Counted from the first letter of the stretch, positions 26,116 through 36,306 are shown. The stretch is DNA of 64,000 bases from GCA-2728135 sp002728135 (GCA_963997635.1 CAXEND010000004.1:62001-126000); one strand, 5' to 3'. The notes: generated by a model from the sequence alone, not told the origin. Made by a program: numbers and translations.

Positions 26116-28543
26116 TAATCGTGCACCTTTTTTGCCCCAGGCAATGAGTCGTTTCATAAAAAACAGAGCTATCGAGCTCTGGGGCCTTACTTTTGTTATA
26201 ATAGCTATACTTGTATGTATTTCTCTAGCTTCATTTAGCCAAAATGACACATCATTTAATTCTACTGGTTTTGGGCCTACAGAAAATTTACTTGGTCAAC
26301 CAGGCGCATATCTTGCTGACCTATTGTTACAAGGTTTTGGTTTAGGATCATGTCTACTGATACTAGTTTTTTTAGCTTGGGGCTGGGTGTTTATTACACA
26401 TCAAAGATTTAAATTGATTTGGCTTAGAATAACTCTGACACCCATAGTGTTAATTTGTTTTGCTGTTGGGCTTTCAAGTTCAGGAGAACCTATTATTTGG
26501 CCTACAAATTCTGGGCTTGGAGGAGTTGGGGGGTTTGTGATTTCCAATCAATTGCAAAACCTCATTGGAAATTCTCTTGGTGCTCTTATCGGCCTTAGTT
26601 CTGTTTCCTTCATTCTAGGTTGTTTAACTTTTGTGGGGTCAAGTGGATTAAAACGTAAAGAATGGCTATTACTTTTTAAAATGTTATGGAATTTTATAAA
26701 GTTTATAGGAAAAATAAATCGTAAATTAGTGGGATGGTTATTCATTAACAATTTAAAACTTGAAACAGATAAAAATAATGAGCTTAAGTCAGGTGATCCA
26801 GATCTTAATCAAAATACCAATAAAACAAACAAATTTTCTTTTTGGAAATATTTTATAGCTAGTTCTTCAAGTAATTTTAAGACCGAGCCTAAACTTTATA
26901 AAAATAGTTTAGATCCTAATCGAGAAACGAAATCTATTTCCTCAAACAATAATGGGATAGTTAAGCAAAAAGTGAAGTCCCCAAAACCCAGTAACCGTGG
27001 AATTCGTGAAGGGCAAAGAACACTTGATTTGACAGCTGGCGCTGAGTATGAGCTTCCAGCTCTATCTTTATTAGCAGAATCAAAACAAAAGAAATTAACT
27101 AAATTATATTCAGAAGAATCCTTAGAACAAAATGCTAAACTTTTATTATCAGTATTAGATGATTTTGGCGTATATGGTGAAATACAGAAGGTACATCCAG
27201 GGCCGGTAGTTACACTATATGAGTTTGTACCTCAAGCAGGCACCCGCACCTCAAGGGTTATTGGCTTAGCAGATGACATAGCGAGATCAATGAGTGCAAT
27301 TTCTGTCAGGGTTGCAACAATACCTGGAAAAAATGTCATAGGTATCGAACTCCCTAATTCAGAAAGAGAAGGTGTTTTGCTTCGTGAATTACTCGGTAGC
27401 GAAGCATATGAAAACACTTCTGCTAAATTAGCCCTAGCTCTAGGAAAAACAATATCTGGAGAACCATTGATAGCTGACTTAGCTAGAATGCCACATCTCT
27501 TAGTTGCAGGCACCACTGGTTCTGGTAAATCAGTGGCTGTAAATAGTATGATTCTCTCTTTACTATACAGACTATCTCCTGAGCAATGTCGATTAATATT
27601 AATTGACCCAAAAATGTTAGAACTATCTGTTTATGATGACATACCTCATCTTTTAACCCCAGTAGTAACTGACCCAAGTAAAGCAGTAGTTGCCCTTAAA
27701 TGGGTAGTAAGAGAGATGGAAAATAGATATCAAGCAATGTCTAAGCTAGGTGTAAGGAATATTACTGGCTACAACAAACGCCTAGCTGATGCTCGCAAAA
27801 AAGAAGAAACCTTGAGTCGTCGTGTTCAAGTAGGACTTGATAGTGAAACAGGCCAGCCATTATACGAGGAACAAGGGCTAGATTTGTGTCCTATGCCATA
27901 TATTGTTGTAGTAGTAGATGAAATGGCAGATTTAATGCTCGTTGCAGGTAAAGATATTGAAGGAGCAGTGCAAAGGCTTGCACAAATGGCACGGGCAGCA
28001 GGTATTCATTTGATTATGGCAACACAACGCCCTTCAGTAGATGTCATCACAGGCACAATTAAAGCTAACTTTCCTTCGAGAATAAGCTTTCAAGTCACAT
28101 CTAAAATTGATAGTCGAACTATTTTAGGCGAAGCAGGTGCTGAGCAGCTTCTTGGCCAAGGTGATATGTTACTTCTTGAAGGTGGAGGTCGCTTAACTAG
28201 GGTTCATGGACCCCTTGTAACTGATAATGAAGTTGAAAAGGTAATAAAATCCCTTAGAGCACAAGGAGTAGCTGATTACAAATCAGAGGTTATAGAAGAA
28301 GTTAATACTGGCGAAACTCTTTTAGCAGAAAATACTAATGATGATCCATTATATGATCAAGCCGTTGCATTAGTTGCAAGAGAACGCAAGGCATCTACTA
28401 GTTTTGTTCAACGTCACCTTCAGATCGGATATAATCGTGCTGCCCGAATTGTTGAACAAATGGAGTCTGAAGGTATTATTAGTCAAGCAAATCACGTAGG
28501 CAAACGGGAAGTGCTGATTAGTGATTATTCAGGAAACAATTGA
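26093..28543 (+). CDS. ftsK: DNA translocase FtsK
   Basis: Septum-bound hexameric ATPase that pumps chromosome ends during division and activates Xer recombination at dif. The N-terminal 200 residues form four membrane helices. A short, basic linker with asparagine-rich stretches follows. The motor shows VAGTTGSGKSVAVNSMIL (Walker A near residue 475), the RLILIDPKMLELSVYD strand, and IVVVVDEMADLMLVAGKD (Walker B). The gamma winged-helix, which reads KOPS, ends the protein (QRHLQIGYNRAARIVEQME). The length of about 816 residues fits short-linker alphaproteobacterial FtsK. ATG 26093 or 26099 may be the start. Confidence 0.96.
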   Translation: MAMKNKNNNRAPFLPQAMSRFIKNRAIELWGLTFVIIAILVCISLASFSQNDTSFNSTGFGPTENLLGQPGAYLADLLLQGFGLGSCLLILVFLAWGWVFITHQRFKLIWLRITLTPIVLICFAVGLSSSGEPIIWPTNSGLGGVGGFVISNQLQNLIGNSLGALIGLSSVSFILGCLTFVGSSGLKRKEWLLLFKMLWNFIKFIGKINRKLVGWLFINNLKLETDKNNELKSGDPDLNQNTNKTNKFSFWKYFIASSSSNFKTEPKLYKNSLDPNRETKSISSNNNGIVKQKVKSPKPSNRGIREGQRTLDLTAGAEYELPALSLLAESKQKKLTKLYSEESLEQNAKLLLSVLDDFGVYGEIQKVHPGPVVTLYEFVPQAGTRTSRVIGLADDIARSMSAISVRVATIPGKNVIGIELPNSEREGVLLRELLGSEAYENTSAKLALALGKTISGEPLIADLARMPHLLVAGTTGSGKSVAVNSMILSLLYRLSPEQCRLILIDPKMLELSVYDDIPHLLTPVVTDPSKAVVALKWVVREMENRYQAMSKLGVRNITGYNKRLADARKKEETLSRRVQVGLDSETGQPLYEEQGLDLCPMPYIVVVVDEMADLMLVAGKDIEGAVQRLAQMARAAGIHLIMATQRPSVDVITGTIKANFPSRISFQVTSKIDSRTILGEAGAEQLLGQGDMLLLEGGGRLTRVHGPLVTDNEVEKVIKSLRAQGVADYKSEVIEEVNTGETLLAENTNDDPLYDQAVALVARERKASTSFVQRHLQIGYNRAARIVEQMESEGIISQANHVGKREVLISDYSGNN

Positions 28544-28583
28544 AAATGATATTTGAATACATTTAAGCTAATGGAAAAATATT

Positions 28584-29267
28584 TTGTATTTTCTAATACG
28601 TAAAAAATCAAAAAATAAAAAGAGCGTATATGGATATTTCTTACATGCTTCTTTGATAATTATCATGCCAATGTGCATCTTGTTTGATGTAAGTGCACAA
28701 GAAGTAGAATCATTTGAGGACGATCATAAAAATATAGCAAAAATAAAAAATATTGAAGACTATATGAATAGTATTAAAACTCTAAAAGCTAGGTTTTTGC
28801 AGATTTCTTCAGAAGGAGAGTTTTCTGAAGGAACTTTTTATCTCAAACGTCCAGGGAAAATTCGAGTTGAATATGATCCTCCTTCACCAATTCTTATAGT
28901 TGGTGATGGATTTTTGCTTCATTATCATGATAGGGAGCTTGGGCAAATAAACGATTGGCCCATATTTGATACTCCTCTTGGAGCCTTAAGCGATGATTAC
29001 ATTAAATTGAACGATCAACTGTTAATAACCAGTTTTAAGTATACCCCCGGCGTTATTAAATTACGTCTAGTACAACGAGATGATCCTGAAATTGGTGGAA
29101 TTACATTAGTTTTCACTGAGTCACCTCTAGCTTTAAGGCAGTGGGAAATAGATGATTCTCAAGGTCTTACGACGCAGATAGATTTATTTGATATAAGTAC
29201 AAATCTAAAATTAGATCCAAGGCTTTTTATATTTGATGACCCAAGAAAAGAAACAAATATACGTTGA
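28584..29267 (+). CDS. LolA-family outer-membrane lipoprotein carrier protein
   Basis: Periplasmic chaperone that takes lipoproteins from LolCDE to the outer membrane. A basic N-region with a hydrophobic core ending at DVSAQ suggests a signal peptide cut near residue 39. The mature part has SIKTLKARFLQISSEGEFS, GTFYLKRPGKIRVEYDPP and LIVGDGFLLHYHD, all typical of the family. It starts at a TTG with GGAAAA upstream; the only later ATG codons lie inside the signal core. It follows ftsK by 40 bases, a conserved alphaproteobacterial order. Confidence 0.88.
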   Translation: MYFLIRKKSKNKKSVYGYFLHASLIIIMPMCILFDVSAQEVESFEDDHKNIAKIKNIEDYMNSIKTLKARFLQISSEGEFSEGTFYLKRPGKIRVEYDPPSPILIVGDGFLLHYHDRELGQINDWPIFDTPLGALSDDYIKLNDQLLITSFKYTPGVIKLRLVQRDDPEIGGITLVFTESPLALRQWEIDDSQGLTTQIDLFDISTNLKLDPRLFIFDDPRKETNIR

Positions 29268-29384
29268 TTCATAACATAACCCTATTTGGAATTTATGCGA
29301 ATATCCTATTTATGTGAGTGTTTTAGTAGATAAAAGATTTTTCACTAAAAATTGAAGGTAAAATTCTGTAAAGATAAGAAATTA

Positions 29385-30149
29385 ATGAGAATAAATAAAA
29401 CACACAGGCCAATAATTGGCTTACCAGCATGTATAAAAAATCTTGATGACCAGCGTTTTCATGCTGTTGGTGAAAAATATCTGACCAGTATTGTTGATGG
29501 CATGGGTGGTATACCCATAATTTTTCCTGCTTTGGGAAATTCTATTGAAACAAGTAGACTCCTTCAATCGGTAGATGGCTTGTTATTCACAGGAAGTATA
29601 AGCAACGTTCACCCATCAAATTTCAAAAAACCTATTTATTCAAAAAAACTTCTTACCGACACTGACAGGGATGCAACTACTTTGCCGTTAATTAAATCAG
29701 CAATATTAATGAAAATACCTATTTTATGTATATGCAGAGGAATGCAAGAACTAAACGTAGCTTTTGGCGGTACCCTTTTCCAACATTTACCACATGTTCT
29801 TGGAAGAATGGAGCATGATGTTGATCGCTCCCTTACTATTTCTGACCAATATTTACCTCGCCATCCAGTTTATCTGGAGCCTGACGGTTTATTATCAAAA
29901 TTGCATCAATCAAGTAGTAATCCTATGGTTAATTCATTACATAGCCAAGGTGTAGATAAGTTGGGTGATGGTTTAAAGGTTGAAGCTATTGCCCCTGATG
30001 GACAAGTTGAAGCTATCACTTATACAAAATCTGATACATTTGCGCTTGGAGTGCAATGGCATCCAGAATGGGAGGTAAAAAAGAATCCATTTTATTTGTC
30101 TATTTTCAATAGTTTTTTGAAAAACATAAAAGCACAAAAATTATATTAG
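29385..30149 (+). CDS. Peptidase C26 / gamma-glutamyl-GABA hydrolase-like class I glutamine amidotransferase
   Basis: A class I GATase-fold hydrolase. The nucleophile is the cysteine in ILCICRGMQELNVAFGG, and the catalytic histidine with its partner glutamate lies in ALGVQWHPEWE. HSQGVDKLGDGLKVEA is also typical. The closest described function is PuuD, which releases GABA from gamma-glutamyl-GABA in putrescine breakdown. No other puu genes lie nearby, so the actual substrate is uncertain. ATG 29385 is chosen over the upstream TTG at 29352 because it matches the normal N-terminus and has AAGAA before it. Confidence 0.85.
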   Translation: MRINKTHRPIIGLPACIKNLDDQRFHAVGEKYLTSIVDGMGGIPIIFPALGNSIETSRLLQSVDGLLFTGSISNVHPSNFKKPIYSKKLLTDTDRDATTLPLIKSAILMKIPILCICRGMQELNVAFGGTLFQHLPHVLGRMEHDVDRSLTISDQYLPRHPVYLEPDGLLSKLHQSSSNPMVNSLHSQGVDKLGDGLKVEAIAPDGQVEAITYTKSDTFALGVQWHPEWEVKKNPFYLSIFNSFLKNIKAQKLY

Positions 30150-30198
30150 AATTAGGTTCACTTTTTAATTTATAATTTAATAAAACTAAAAGGTTATA

Positions 30199-30996
30199 AT
30201 GCGTGTTGCTTCTTGGAATATAAACTCTGTTCGAATGCGTATTGATCTAGTTAAAAAGTTTATAGATCAATATAATCCAGATATTCTTTGTCTACAGGAA
30301 ATAAAAGTCGAAAGTAATTTATTTCCTTTATCTACTTTCAAAAAAATGGGCTTTGAATATAACGAAATTTTTGGTCAGAAAGGCTATCACGGTGTTTCGA
30401 CACATTCTAAATTTCCTATTATTTACTCCAACAAGAATTATTGGTGCAATATAGAAGAAAGCCGTCATCTTCATATACAATTATCTAATGGCATAGATAT
30501 ACATAATTTTTATGTTCCTGCAGGTGGAGATAAACCAGATCCACAAAAAAATAAAAAATTTGCACAAAAACTTGAATTTCTTAGAGAAATGGAAAGATGG
30601 TCAAAAACAATAGACATCTCGCAAGCTACAATTCTTCTTGGAGATCTTAATGTTGCACCCCTGCAAACCGACGTCTGGTCACACAAGCAACTTCTTAAGG
30701 TAGTATCCCACACACCAATTGAGGTAGACCTTTTTTCTAAAGTTAAGAATGTATGTTGGGTAGATGCAATTCGTGAGATAATACCCGAAGATGAAAAATT
30801 ATTTTCTTGGTGGAGTTACAGATCACCAAATTGGGAAGCAGCCAATAAAGGTCGAAGATTAGATCATTTGTGGATAACTCAGCCTCTTGTTAAATCTCTT
30901 GTAGATGCAATTATTATAAGATCTATTCGTGGATGGGAAAGACCTTCAGATCATGTCCCAATTATAGCTGATTTTAATTGGCCTAGGTCTTTATAG
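30199..30996 (+). CDS. xth: Exodeoxyribonuclease III
   Basis: AP endonuclease and 3'-5' exonuclease of base-excision repair. MRVASWNINSVRMRI opens the protein, followed by DILCLQEIKVE with the metal-binding glutamate, GYHGVSTHSK, LLGDLNVAP with the catalytic Asp and Asn, and RRLDHLWITQ. The SDHVPIIADF end carries the catalytic histidine. The length of 265 residues is standard. Its last 14 bases overlap the convergent cNMP-binding protein gene. Confidence 0.95.
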   Translation: MRVASWNINSVRMRIDLVKKFIDQYNPDILCLQEIKVESNLFPLSTFKKMGFEYNEIFGQKGYHGVSTHSKFPIIYSNKNYWCNIEESRHLHIQLSNGIDIHNFYVPAGGDKPDPQKNKKFAQKLEFLREMERWSKTIDISQATILLGDLNVAPLQTDVWSHKQLLKVVSHTPIEVDLFSKVKNVCWVDAIREIIPEDEKLFSWWSYRSPNWEAANKGRRLDHLWITQPLVKSLVDAIIIRSIRGWERPSDHVPIIADFNWPRSL

Positions 30997-31435
30997 TTAA
31001 TTCTTGCAGCCTTCGGTTTGTTTTTTCAAGTCTGAATGCAAGTTCTCTCATAACTTCTAACGCCATTTCAGGAAATTGAGTCACAAGTTGAAAAAAAATT
31101 TCCTTCGTAATTTCTAAGGTTAGAAGTTCTGTTTTTGCTCTCACAGTAGCCGTACGAGGCACATCACACAGTATAGCTATTTCACCGACCAAATCATTTT
31201 TTTTTACTTTTGCTATCTCTATTTGGGTATCAGAGTTTGTATAAATTAACACCGATGCTTCTCCCTCAATAATGATAAATGCTGAATCTCCATAATCACC
31301 CTGAACAAAAAGATTTTCGTTCGCTTTGAATTGAAGGCGCTGACTTGTAAAAGCAATCAGTTTTAATTTCCTAGAATCAATATTTCGGAATAAAGGTATA
31401 TTCCTGAGTAAATCTACATCTTGTTGAAGATCCAT
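30983..31435 (-). CDS. Stand-alone cyclic-nucleotide-binding domain protein
   Basis: A 150-residue protein made only of a CAP_ED (cNMP) domain. It begins LLRNIPLFRNID and shows FVQGDYGDSAFIIIEGEASV. The phosphate-binding cassette is LVGEIAILCDVPRTATVRA, with the conserved arginine that holds the cyclic phosphate. There is no DNA-binding HTH, so it is not a CRP-type regulator. It ends just after the domain with a short helix. It lies 27 bases downstream of the ABC exporter gene on the same strand, so co-expression is likely and it may regulate that exporter. Confidence 0.85.
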   Translation of the reverse strand: MDLQQDVDLLRNIPLFRNIDSRKLKLIAFTSQRLQFKANENLFVQGDYGDSAFIIIEGEASVLIYTNSDTQIEIAKVKKNDLVGEIAILCDVPRTATVRAKTELLTLEITKEIFFQLVTQFPEMALEVMRELAFRLEKTNRRLQELTIKT

Positions 31436-31462
31436 TATCTACTCCAAGTATTCAAAAAAATT

Positions 31463-34147
31463 TTAATGTTGTTCCAGCAACTCATTAAAAAAACTTCCAT
31501 CTCTTTTAAGTTGATCATACGTACCCTGTTCAATGATATTTCCGTTTTTCATAACTATAATTATGTCAAAGTATTTTGCTAACTCTGGCCGGTGGAGTGA
31601 CCAGATGACCCCACGTTTTGAAAAAACTTTCATAATATTTTTAAGAATTCTTTTTTGAGAAGCACCATCTAATGAAGCTGTTGCCTCTGAAAGAATTAGT
31701 ATATCAGGATTTTTTAAACAAGTACGTGCTATCGCTAATTTTTGACGTTGTGATCCAGATAGTTTTGTTCCACCTAAACCTGCGTGATGAGCTAAACCAA
31801 CTTCTAAAATATTAGTATATAAACCGCAATCGTTAACAACCTCCTCTATTAGCTTACCAACCTTATCTTTTGCATGTGCCTGACCATAAGCAACCCTTCC
31901 AAAAAGTATGTTATCTTGAACTGAAGCAGCTGGATTATATTTATTTGTTTCAAACCTGTTAATACGTTTAGCCATGTATTGCGGTAAATCTTGATAAAAT
32001 AATTCCCTAGCAATTAGAATTTTTGCTTCCATGTCTTTACTGATTAGATTCAACCTGTGTTTAGCAGTTACCAATTTGAAAGGAAGGGCCATTAGTAACT
32101 TTCTATCATTCTTATCGAGATTACCTAAATTTGTCTTGTTTATTCTGTTCATTAATCCCTGATATATAGGGAGGTTTTCTGCAGAAATAAAACTAAATCT
32201 CTGATAAAGCTCATGCTCGGAAGGTAAGTCAGAAAATAATTCAATCATAGTTGCTGCTAATTGATAACCACATTCTGTAAAGTCTGATACTAAATCAGCC
32301 TTTTTTAAAACCTCTAATATATAAATATTATCGATATAATTATCACCTTCAAAAACTTCATCACATGAAGTGCCAAATATCAAATTTTCGAAAAGAGAAG
32401 CATTAGTATTATATTTTTGTGAGTCGAATAGCTCTACCAGTCCTTGAAATTCCTTTTTGTGGAGTTTTTTTTCAAGCACCTTGCGTGCTTCTAACATTTT
32501 TTCAATTGATTCTTTGTCTTTGTCAAGATTTAAACTTCCACGTAAACCATACATATACACTTCACTTGTCATATCAGCTATATCTATAGATTTTAGTATT
32601 GGATCTATAACTTCAGTGGAATTATTTATTCCCAATTGATCATAATTAACCCATTCTGCATTGATATCTAATGTTGAATTACCTGCTTTTTCTGCCTCTT
32701 CAATCCATTCCTGTTGTTGATTTATATTTAAATCGCCAGAGCTTTTATTTCCCTTTACTGGTCTATATTTGAGACCATAAAGTAGATTTTCTTTTAATGT
32801 AGATGAAAATATATACGCATTTTGACTTACAAAACCAATCCGGCGACCTGTAACTGCTTGTGGCATGGTATGTAAGTCATATTTACCTGCTAGAATTTTA
32901 CCCTGAGATGGATCAATGAGCCTTGCCAGCATTAACATCAGCTCTTCTTTTCCACTCCCAGAAGTGCCAACAACTGCTACTTTTTTGTTCAAATGTATTT
33001 TTGCTGTTAAGCCACTAACGATTGAAACCTCATCATCATCCCTAAGTGTGAGATTTGATATTAAAAGGTCACCACTAATATTAGGAAAAGAGTCCGGTTC
33101 ACTGAGCTGTTTTTTCTCATCCATTAAATTTTTGGGTTCAAATTGGCTTATTACCTGTTCATATTTTATTCTAACATCTTCTTTTATCTGATAAAAATTC
33201 AAAAGCTCCATCCAAGGAGGTGATAGATCTTTATATGCAGCAAGAACTGCTACAAGAGAGCCAAGTGTTAAATCACCTATAATTACTAAATAGCCCCCAA
33301 TTGTGAAAAAGAAAAATGGTGTAAGCTGAGCTAAAAAAAGATTTAGAAATTTAATAAAATATTTTTTATTATATATTTTGTAACGAATTCCATAAATATT
33401 ACCTAAGCGCCTAGAAAAATCTGCAAGCTCTAATTGGGCTGTACCATTTGAATGAACTTCCTGAACTCCTGCTACAGTCTCTTCTATACGTTCTGACAAA
33501 TTCCTTACTTCATACACCCTTTCCTTAGCATGAAGATTTACCCTTTGCTGAAGCTTAGGGATTAAATATGCTTGTATTGGATAAAGGGCTATTGCAGCAA
33601 CACCCATAAGGGGATCTTGAGAAAAGATATAAATAAGGGCGGTTAAAAGCAATCCGCCCTGAAAGGCTGGCAAGGCAAATGCATCACCTATGAAGTTACC
33701 TATAGGTTCAACCTCTGCGGTAATCATCGAAATTAACTCAGCAGAAGAAACTTTACGAAAATGGGGAAGAGGAAACCTTAATATACGTGAATAAAGTATA
33801 AAGCGTAAACGCCTCAACATTCTCTCACCTATACGGCCCTTATAAAAGTTTATATATATTCTAAAAGAACCGTTAATACAGACTAAAAAGAGAAATATAA
33901 TACAAAGAGTAAACAATAATGTTATTTGATCTAAGTTTCCAAATTCAATCCCTAAAATGCTGAGTGGTCTGGGAAAGTCATCAGCTATTATTGTTGGGTC
34001 ATCAGATTCTAATGCTGTGTTAACAATTAGTTTTGGTATATCGAGAGATATATAATAAAAAGGTAGAGAAACAGCTGTAATAAACAAAACAAAAAGCTGT
34101 TGTGGTCTAGTATGACGAAGGATGAACTTATAAATGTTTTTGTCCAT
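31463..34147 (-). CDS. ABC exporter (TMD-NBD) with a degenerate, heavily inserted nucleotide-binding domain
   Basis: An 894-residue half-exporter. Residues 1-330 form the type IV exporter membrane domain with about six helices. Walker A near residue 395 reads GTSGSGKEE, with glutamate where Ser/Thr normally binds Mg2+; the Q-loop FVSQNAYIF follows. The signature LSGSQRQKLAIAR is only reached near residue 795, about 400 residues later instead of roughly 110. Walker B reads DILILSEATASLD, with serine replacing the metal aspartate but the catalytic glutamate kept. The H-loop is WSLHRPE. The insertion repeats the post-Q-loop motif: LKENLLYG, then LFENLIFG, then VQDNILFG. Substrate unknown; ATPase activity may be reduced or unusual. 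Confidence 0.85.
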   Translation of the reverse strand: MDKNIYKFILRHTRPQQLFVLFITAVSLPFYYISLDIPKLIVNTALESDDPTIIADDFPRPLSILGIEFGNLDQITLLFTLCIIFLFLVCINGSFRIYINFYKGRIGERMLRRLRFILYSRILRFPLPHFRKVSSAELISMITAEVEPIGNFIGDAFALPAFQGGLLLTALIYIFSQDPLMGVAAIALYPIQAYLIPKLQQRVNLHAKERVYEVRNLSERIEETVAGVQEVHSNGTAQLELADFSRRLGNIYGIRYKIYNKKYFIKFLNLFLAQLTPFFFFTIGGYLVIIGDLTLGSLVAVLAAYKDLSPPWMELLNFYQIKEDVRIKYEQVISQFEPKNLMDEKKQLSEPDSFPNISGDLLISNLTLRDDDEVSIVSGLTAKIHLNKKVAVVGTSGSGKEELMLMLARLIDPSQGKILAGKYDLHTMPQAVTGRRIGFVSQNAYIFSSTLKENLLYGLKYRPVKGNKSSGDLNINQQQEWIEEAEKAGNSTLDINAEWVNYDQLGINNSTEVIDPILKSIDIADMTSEVYMYGLRGSLNLDKDKESIEKMLEARKVLEKKLHKKEFQGLVELFDSQKYNTNASLFENLIFGTSCDEVFEGDNYIDNIYILEVLKKADLVSDFTECGYQLAATMIELFSDLPSEHELYQRFSFISAENLPIYQGLMNRINKTNLGNLDKNDRKLLMALPFKLVTAKHRLNLISKDMEAKILIARELFYQDLPQYMAKRINRFETNKYNPAASVQDNILFGRVAYGQAHAKDKVGKLIEEVVNDCGLYTNILEVGLAHHAGLGGTKLSGSQRQKLAIARTCLKNPDILILSEATASLDGASQKRILKNIMKVFSKRGVIWSLHRPELAKYFDIIIVMKNGNIIEQGTYDQLKRDGSFFNELLEQH

Positions 34148-34316
34148 AATTTGTCAAAACTCCACTAAAAACAAATAAAATTTATTTTTTTAGGCCATTA
34201 AAAATTTAATTTATGGTTAAACGATCAATATAAAATGCAATGTAAATTCTATTAACTAGAGTAAAATAGAAAAAAGTAATTTATTCCAAAATCAATTATT
34301 AAACAAAGATACAATA

Positions 34317-35468
34317 ATGCGTATAGCTTTTTATCCTCTAAAAGAATTCCCTAATCATCCAAATACATTAACCGAGCAGGTGATTATGGAATCTCTGATT
34401 AAAACGCTGCAATTAGATAACAATATATTTTTAATTCCTAATGAATTTAATGGTTCTGATAATAAAAGATACGAAAAAGAGGATAAGTCTCCGTCTATAG
34501 ACGGAGAGCGAGAAGCAAACAATAAAATTAGAAAATTAAAAAGACTTCCAGTAAATCAAAGACCTCAAATTTGGATTACATACAATCTTAATGTCTTGTC
34601 TCCGGATTCGCTAGGTCCTAAAATATCTTCTGCCCTTAATATTCCATATATAATAATTGGAGCTAAGTATTCTAAAAAACATTTAAACAGCTCAAATACA
34701 CAAAATCTCACCGTAATAGCACAACAAATCTCACATGCCGATGTATTACTGTCATTTTCATATGAAGAAACGAGCACCCTTATACCTATTAAAAGTTCTA
34801 AAACAAAAATTATTGATCTACCGCCATTCGTAGATTTCTCCATTTATGAAAAATTACGGGAAAAGCGTGTCGAAATAAGACAAAGAATTTCAAAAAAATA
34901 TAACCTTTGTATATCAAGACCATGGCTCGTAACTGTTGCAATGTTAAACCCTGGAAATAATTTAGCCTCATATCGATTATTAGGACGTTCTTTGTGGCTT
35001 ATTAATAAGCCTAATTTTAACCTTTTAATTGTAGGAGAAGGCCCAGCTCAAAAACTTGTTAAAGAATCTTTTAAAGATCTTGAGGTAGGGATAGTTGCAT
35101 GGATCGGAAAGCAAGGAAAAAGTAATATACTCGAAATATTGACTGCATGTGATATTTATGTTTGGCCCGGATATAATGAATATTGCCCTATACAATTTCT
35201 CATGTCTCAAGCAGCAGGGTTACCCGTTATTACTGGTGGATTTCCAGGAGCAACAAAAATTATTCAAAACAGTAAGACTGGAAATATTATTATACCTTGG
35301 GACGATGCTGATTTTGCAGAATCTATTGTGAGAATATGTGATGATAAATCATCTAGAGAAAAAATGTCATCATCTGCAATCAAAATGGTAAGAGAAAATC
35401 ATAGCCTATCTATTGCAAAAAAAATATTAAACCAAGCTATGAGCGATGCTTTTAAAAACAAAAATTAG
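34317..35468 (+). CDS. Glycosyltransferase family 4 (GT-B fold)
   Basis: A 383-residue glycosyltransferase. The C-terminal nucleotide-sugar half shows FNLLIVGEGPAQKLVKE, VAWIGKQGKSNILEIL, and CDIYVWPGYNEYCPIQFLMS, where the usual E-x7-E motif is partly kept (the NEYCPIQFLM region), followed by AAGLPVITGGFPGATKII. The N-terminal half is divergent. It is followed 12 bases later by the deacetylase-like gene and divergent from the ABC exporter. A role in making a glycoconjugate in this block is inferred. Confidence 0.82.
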   Translation: MRIAFYPLKEFPNHPNTLTEQVIMESLIKTLQLDNNIFLIPNEFNGSDNKRYEKEDKSPSIDGEREANNKIRKLKRLPVNQRPQIWITYNLNVLSPDSLGPKISSALNIPYIIIGAKYSKKHLNSSNTQNLTVIAQQISHADVLLSFSYEETSTLIPIKSSKTKIIDLPPFVDFSIYEKLREKRVEIRQRISKKYNLCISRPWLVTVAMLNPGNNLASYRLLGRSLWLINKPNFNLLIVGEGPAQKLVKESFKDLEVGIVAWIGKQGKSNILEILTACDIYVWPGYNEYCPIQFLMSQAAGLPVITGGFPGATKIIQNSKTGNIIIPWDDADFAESIVRICDDKSSREKMSSSAIKMVRENHSLSIAKKILNQAMSDAFKNKN

Positions 35469-35480
35469 GGTTTTATTTTA

Positions 35481-36260
35481 ATGATAGAATATAGTTGGGA
35501 TGACCTTATATACGAAATAAATTCTAATATTGATATAGGGCTACCTGTTGAGTTCTGGTGGAGAAACGATGGTGTTTATTCAAAAAGTAATGATTTACGG
35601 CAACTTAGCTCATTAGCATCAAACGAAGGCGTTCCCGTAGCAATTTCTGTCATACCAGAAAAAATGAGAGATGATATAGTTTTCCACATCAAGAATTTTG
35701 ATAATCATTTTGTGATACAACATGGCTATGCTCATAAAAATCATGCTCATATATCTGAACAAAAAAATGAGCTAAGCCTTAATCGTCCAATAAAAGATAG
35801 TTTAAAAGACCTAAGTATTGGTTTTAGAAATTTGTCCTCAGAGTTTGAATGTAAATTTTTACCTATTTTAGTTCCACCTTGGAATCGTCTTTCAACCCAG
35901 ATTATTCCACACTTGAATAGCCTAGGACTAATGGGGTTAAGTTGTTTAGGTGGAAGAAATTCTCCTAATCCTGTGTCAAATATTTTCCAAACCAATACTC
36001 ATATTGATTTAATTGATTGGAAGGGAACAAATCGTTTTATAGGCACAGGTGCAGCTATTGCTTTTGCATGCAAACATCTTTCTGATAAACGCAACGGTAA
36101 AGCAGACCCATTTGAGCCCACTGGTCTACTTACTCACCATATGAGGATGGATTTTTCTTCGTGGGCGTTTATTGGAACATTTATTAGAAAAACAAAAACA
36201 ATATCTGATGTCCAATGGCCTTCTATACAAGATATTTTTAAGGATAGATCCATTGTCTGA
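35481..36260 (+). CDS. Polysaccharide deacetylase-like protein
   Basis: A 259-residue protein with the outline of the NodB-like barrel. EFWWRNDGVYS sits where RDD is expected, and VIQHGYAHKNHA provides the metal histidines. VPPWNRLS is the active-site arginine region and GLLTHHMRMD provides the last histidine. No signal peptide is visible, so it acts in the cytoplasm. It is probably co-transcribed with the GT4 gene. Known relatives remove N- or O-acyl groups from sugars; the substrate is unknown. Confidence 0.78.
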   Translation: MIEYSWDDLIYEINSNIDIGLPVEFWWRNDGVYSKSNDLRQLSSLASNEGVPVAISVIPEKMRDDIVFHIKNFDNHFVIQHGYAHKNHAHISEQKNELSLNRPIKDSLKDLSIGFRNLSSEFECKFLPILVPPWNRLSTQIIPHLNSLGLMGLSCLGGRNSPNPVSNIFQTNTHIDLIDWKGTNRFIGTGAAIAFACKHLSDKRNGKADPFEPTGLLTHHMRMDFSSWAFIGTFIRKTKTISDVQWPSIQDIFKDRSIV

Positions 36261-36306
36261 TAAAAACTTCTATAATTATCAATTTGAACCCTCTAACAAA
36301 AAATTG

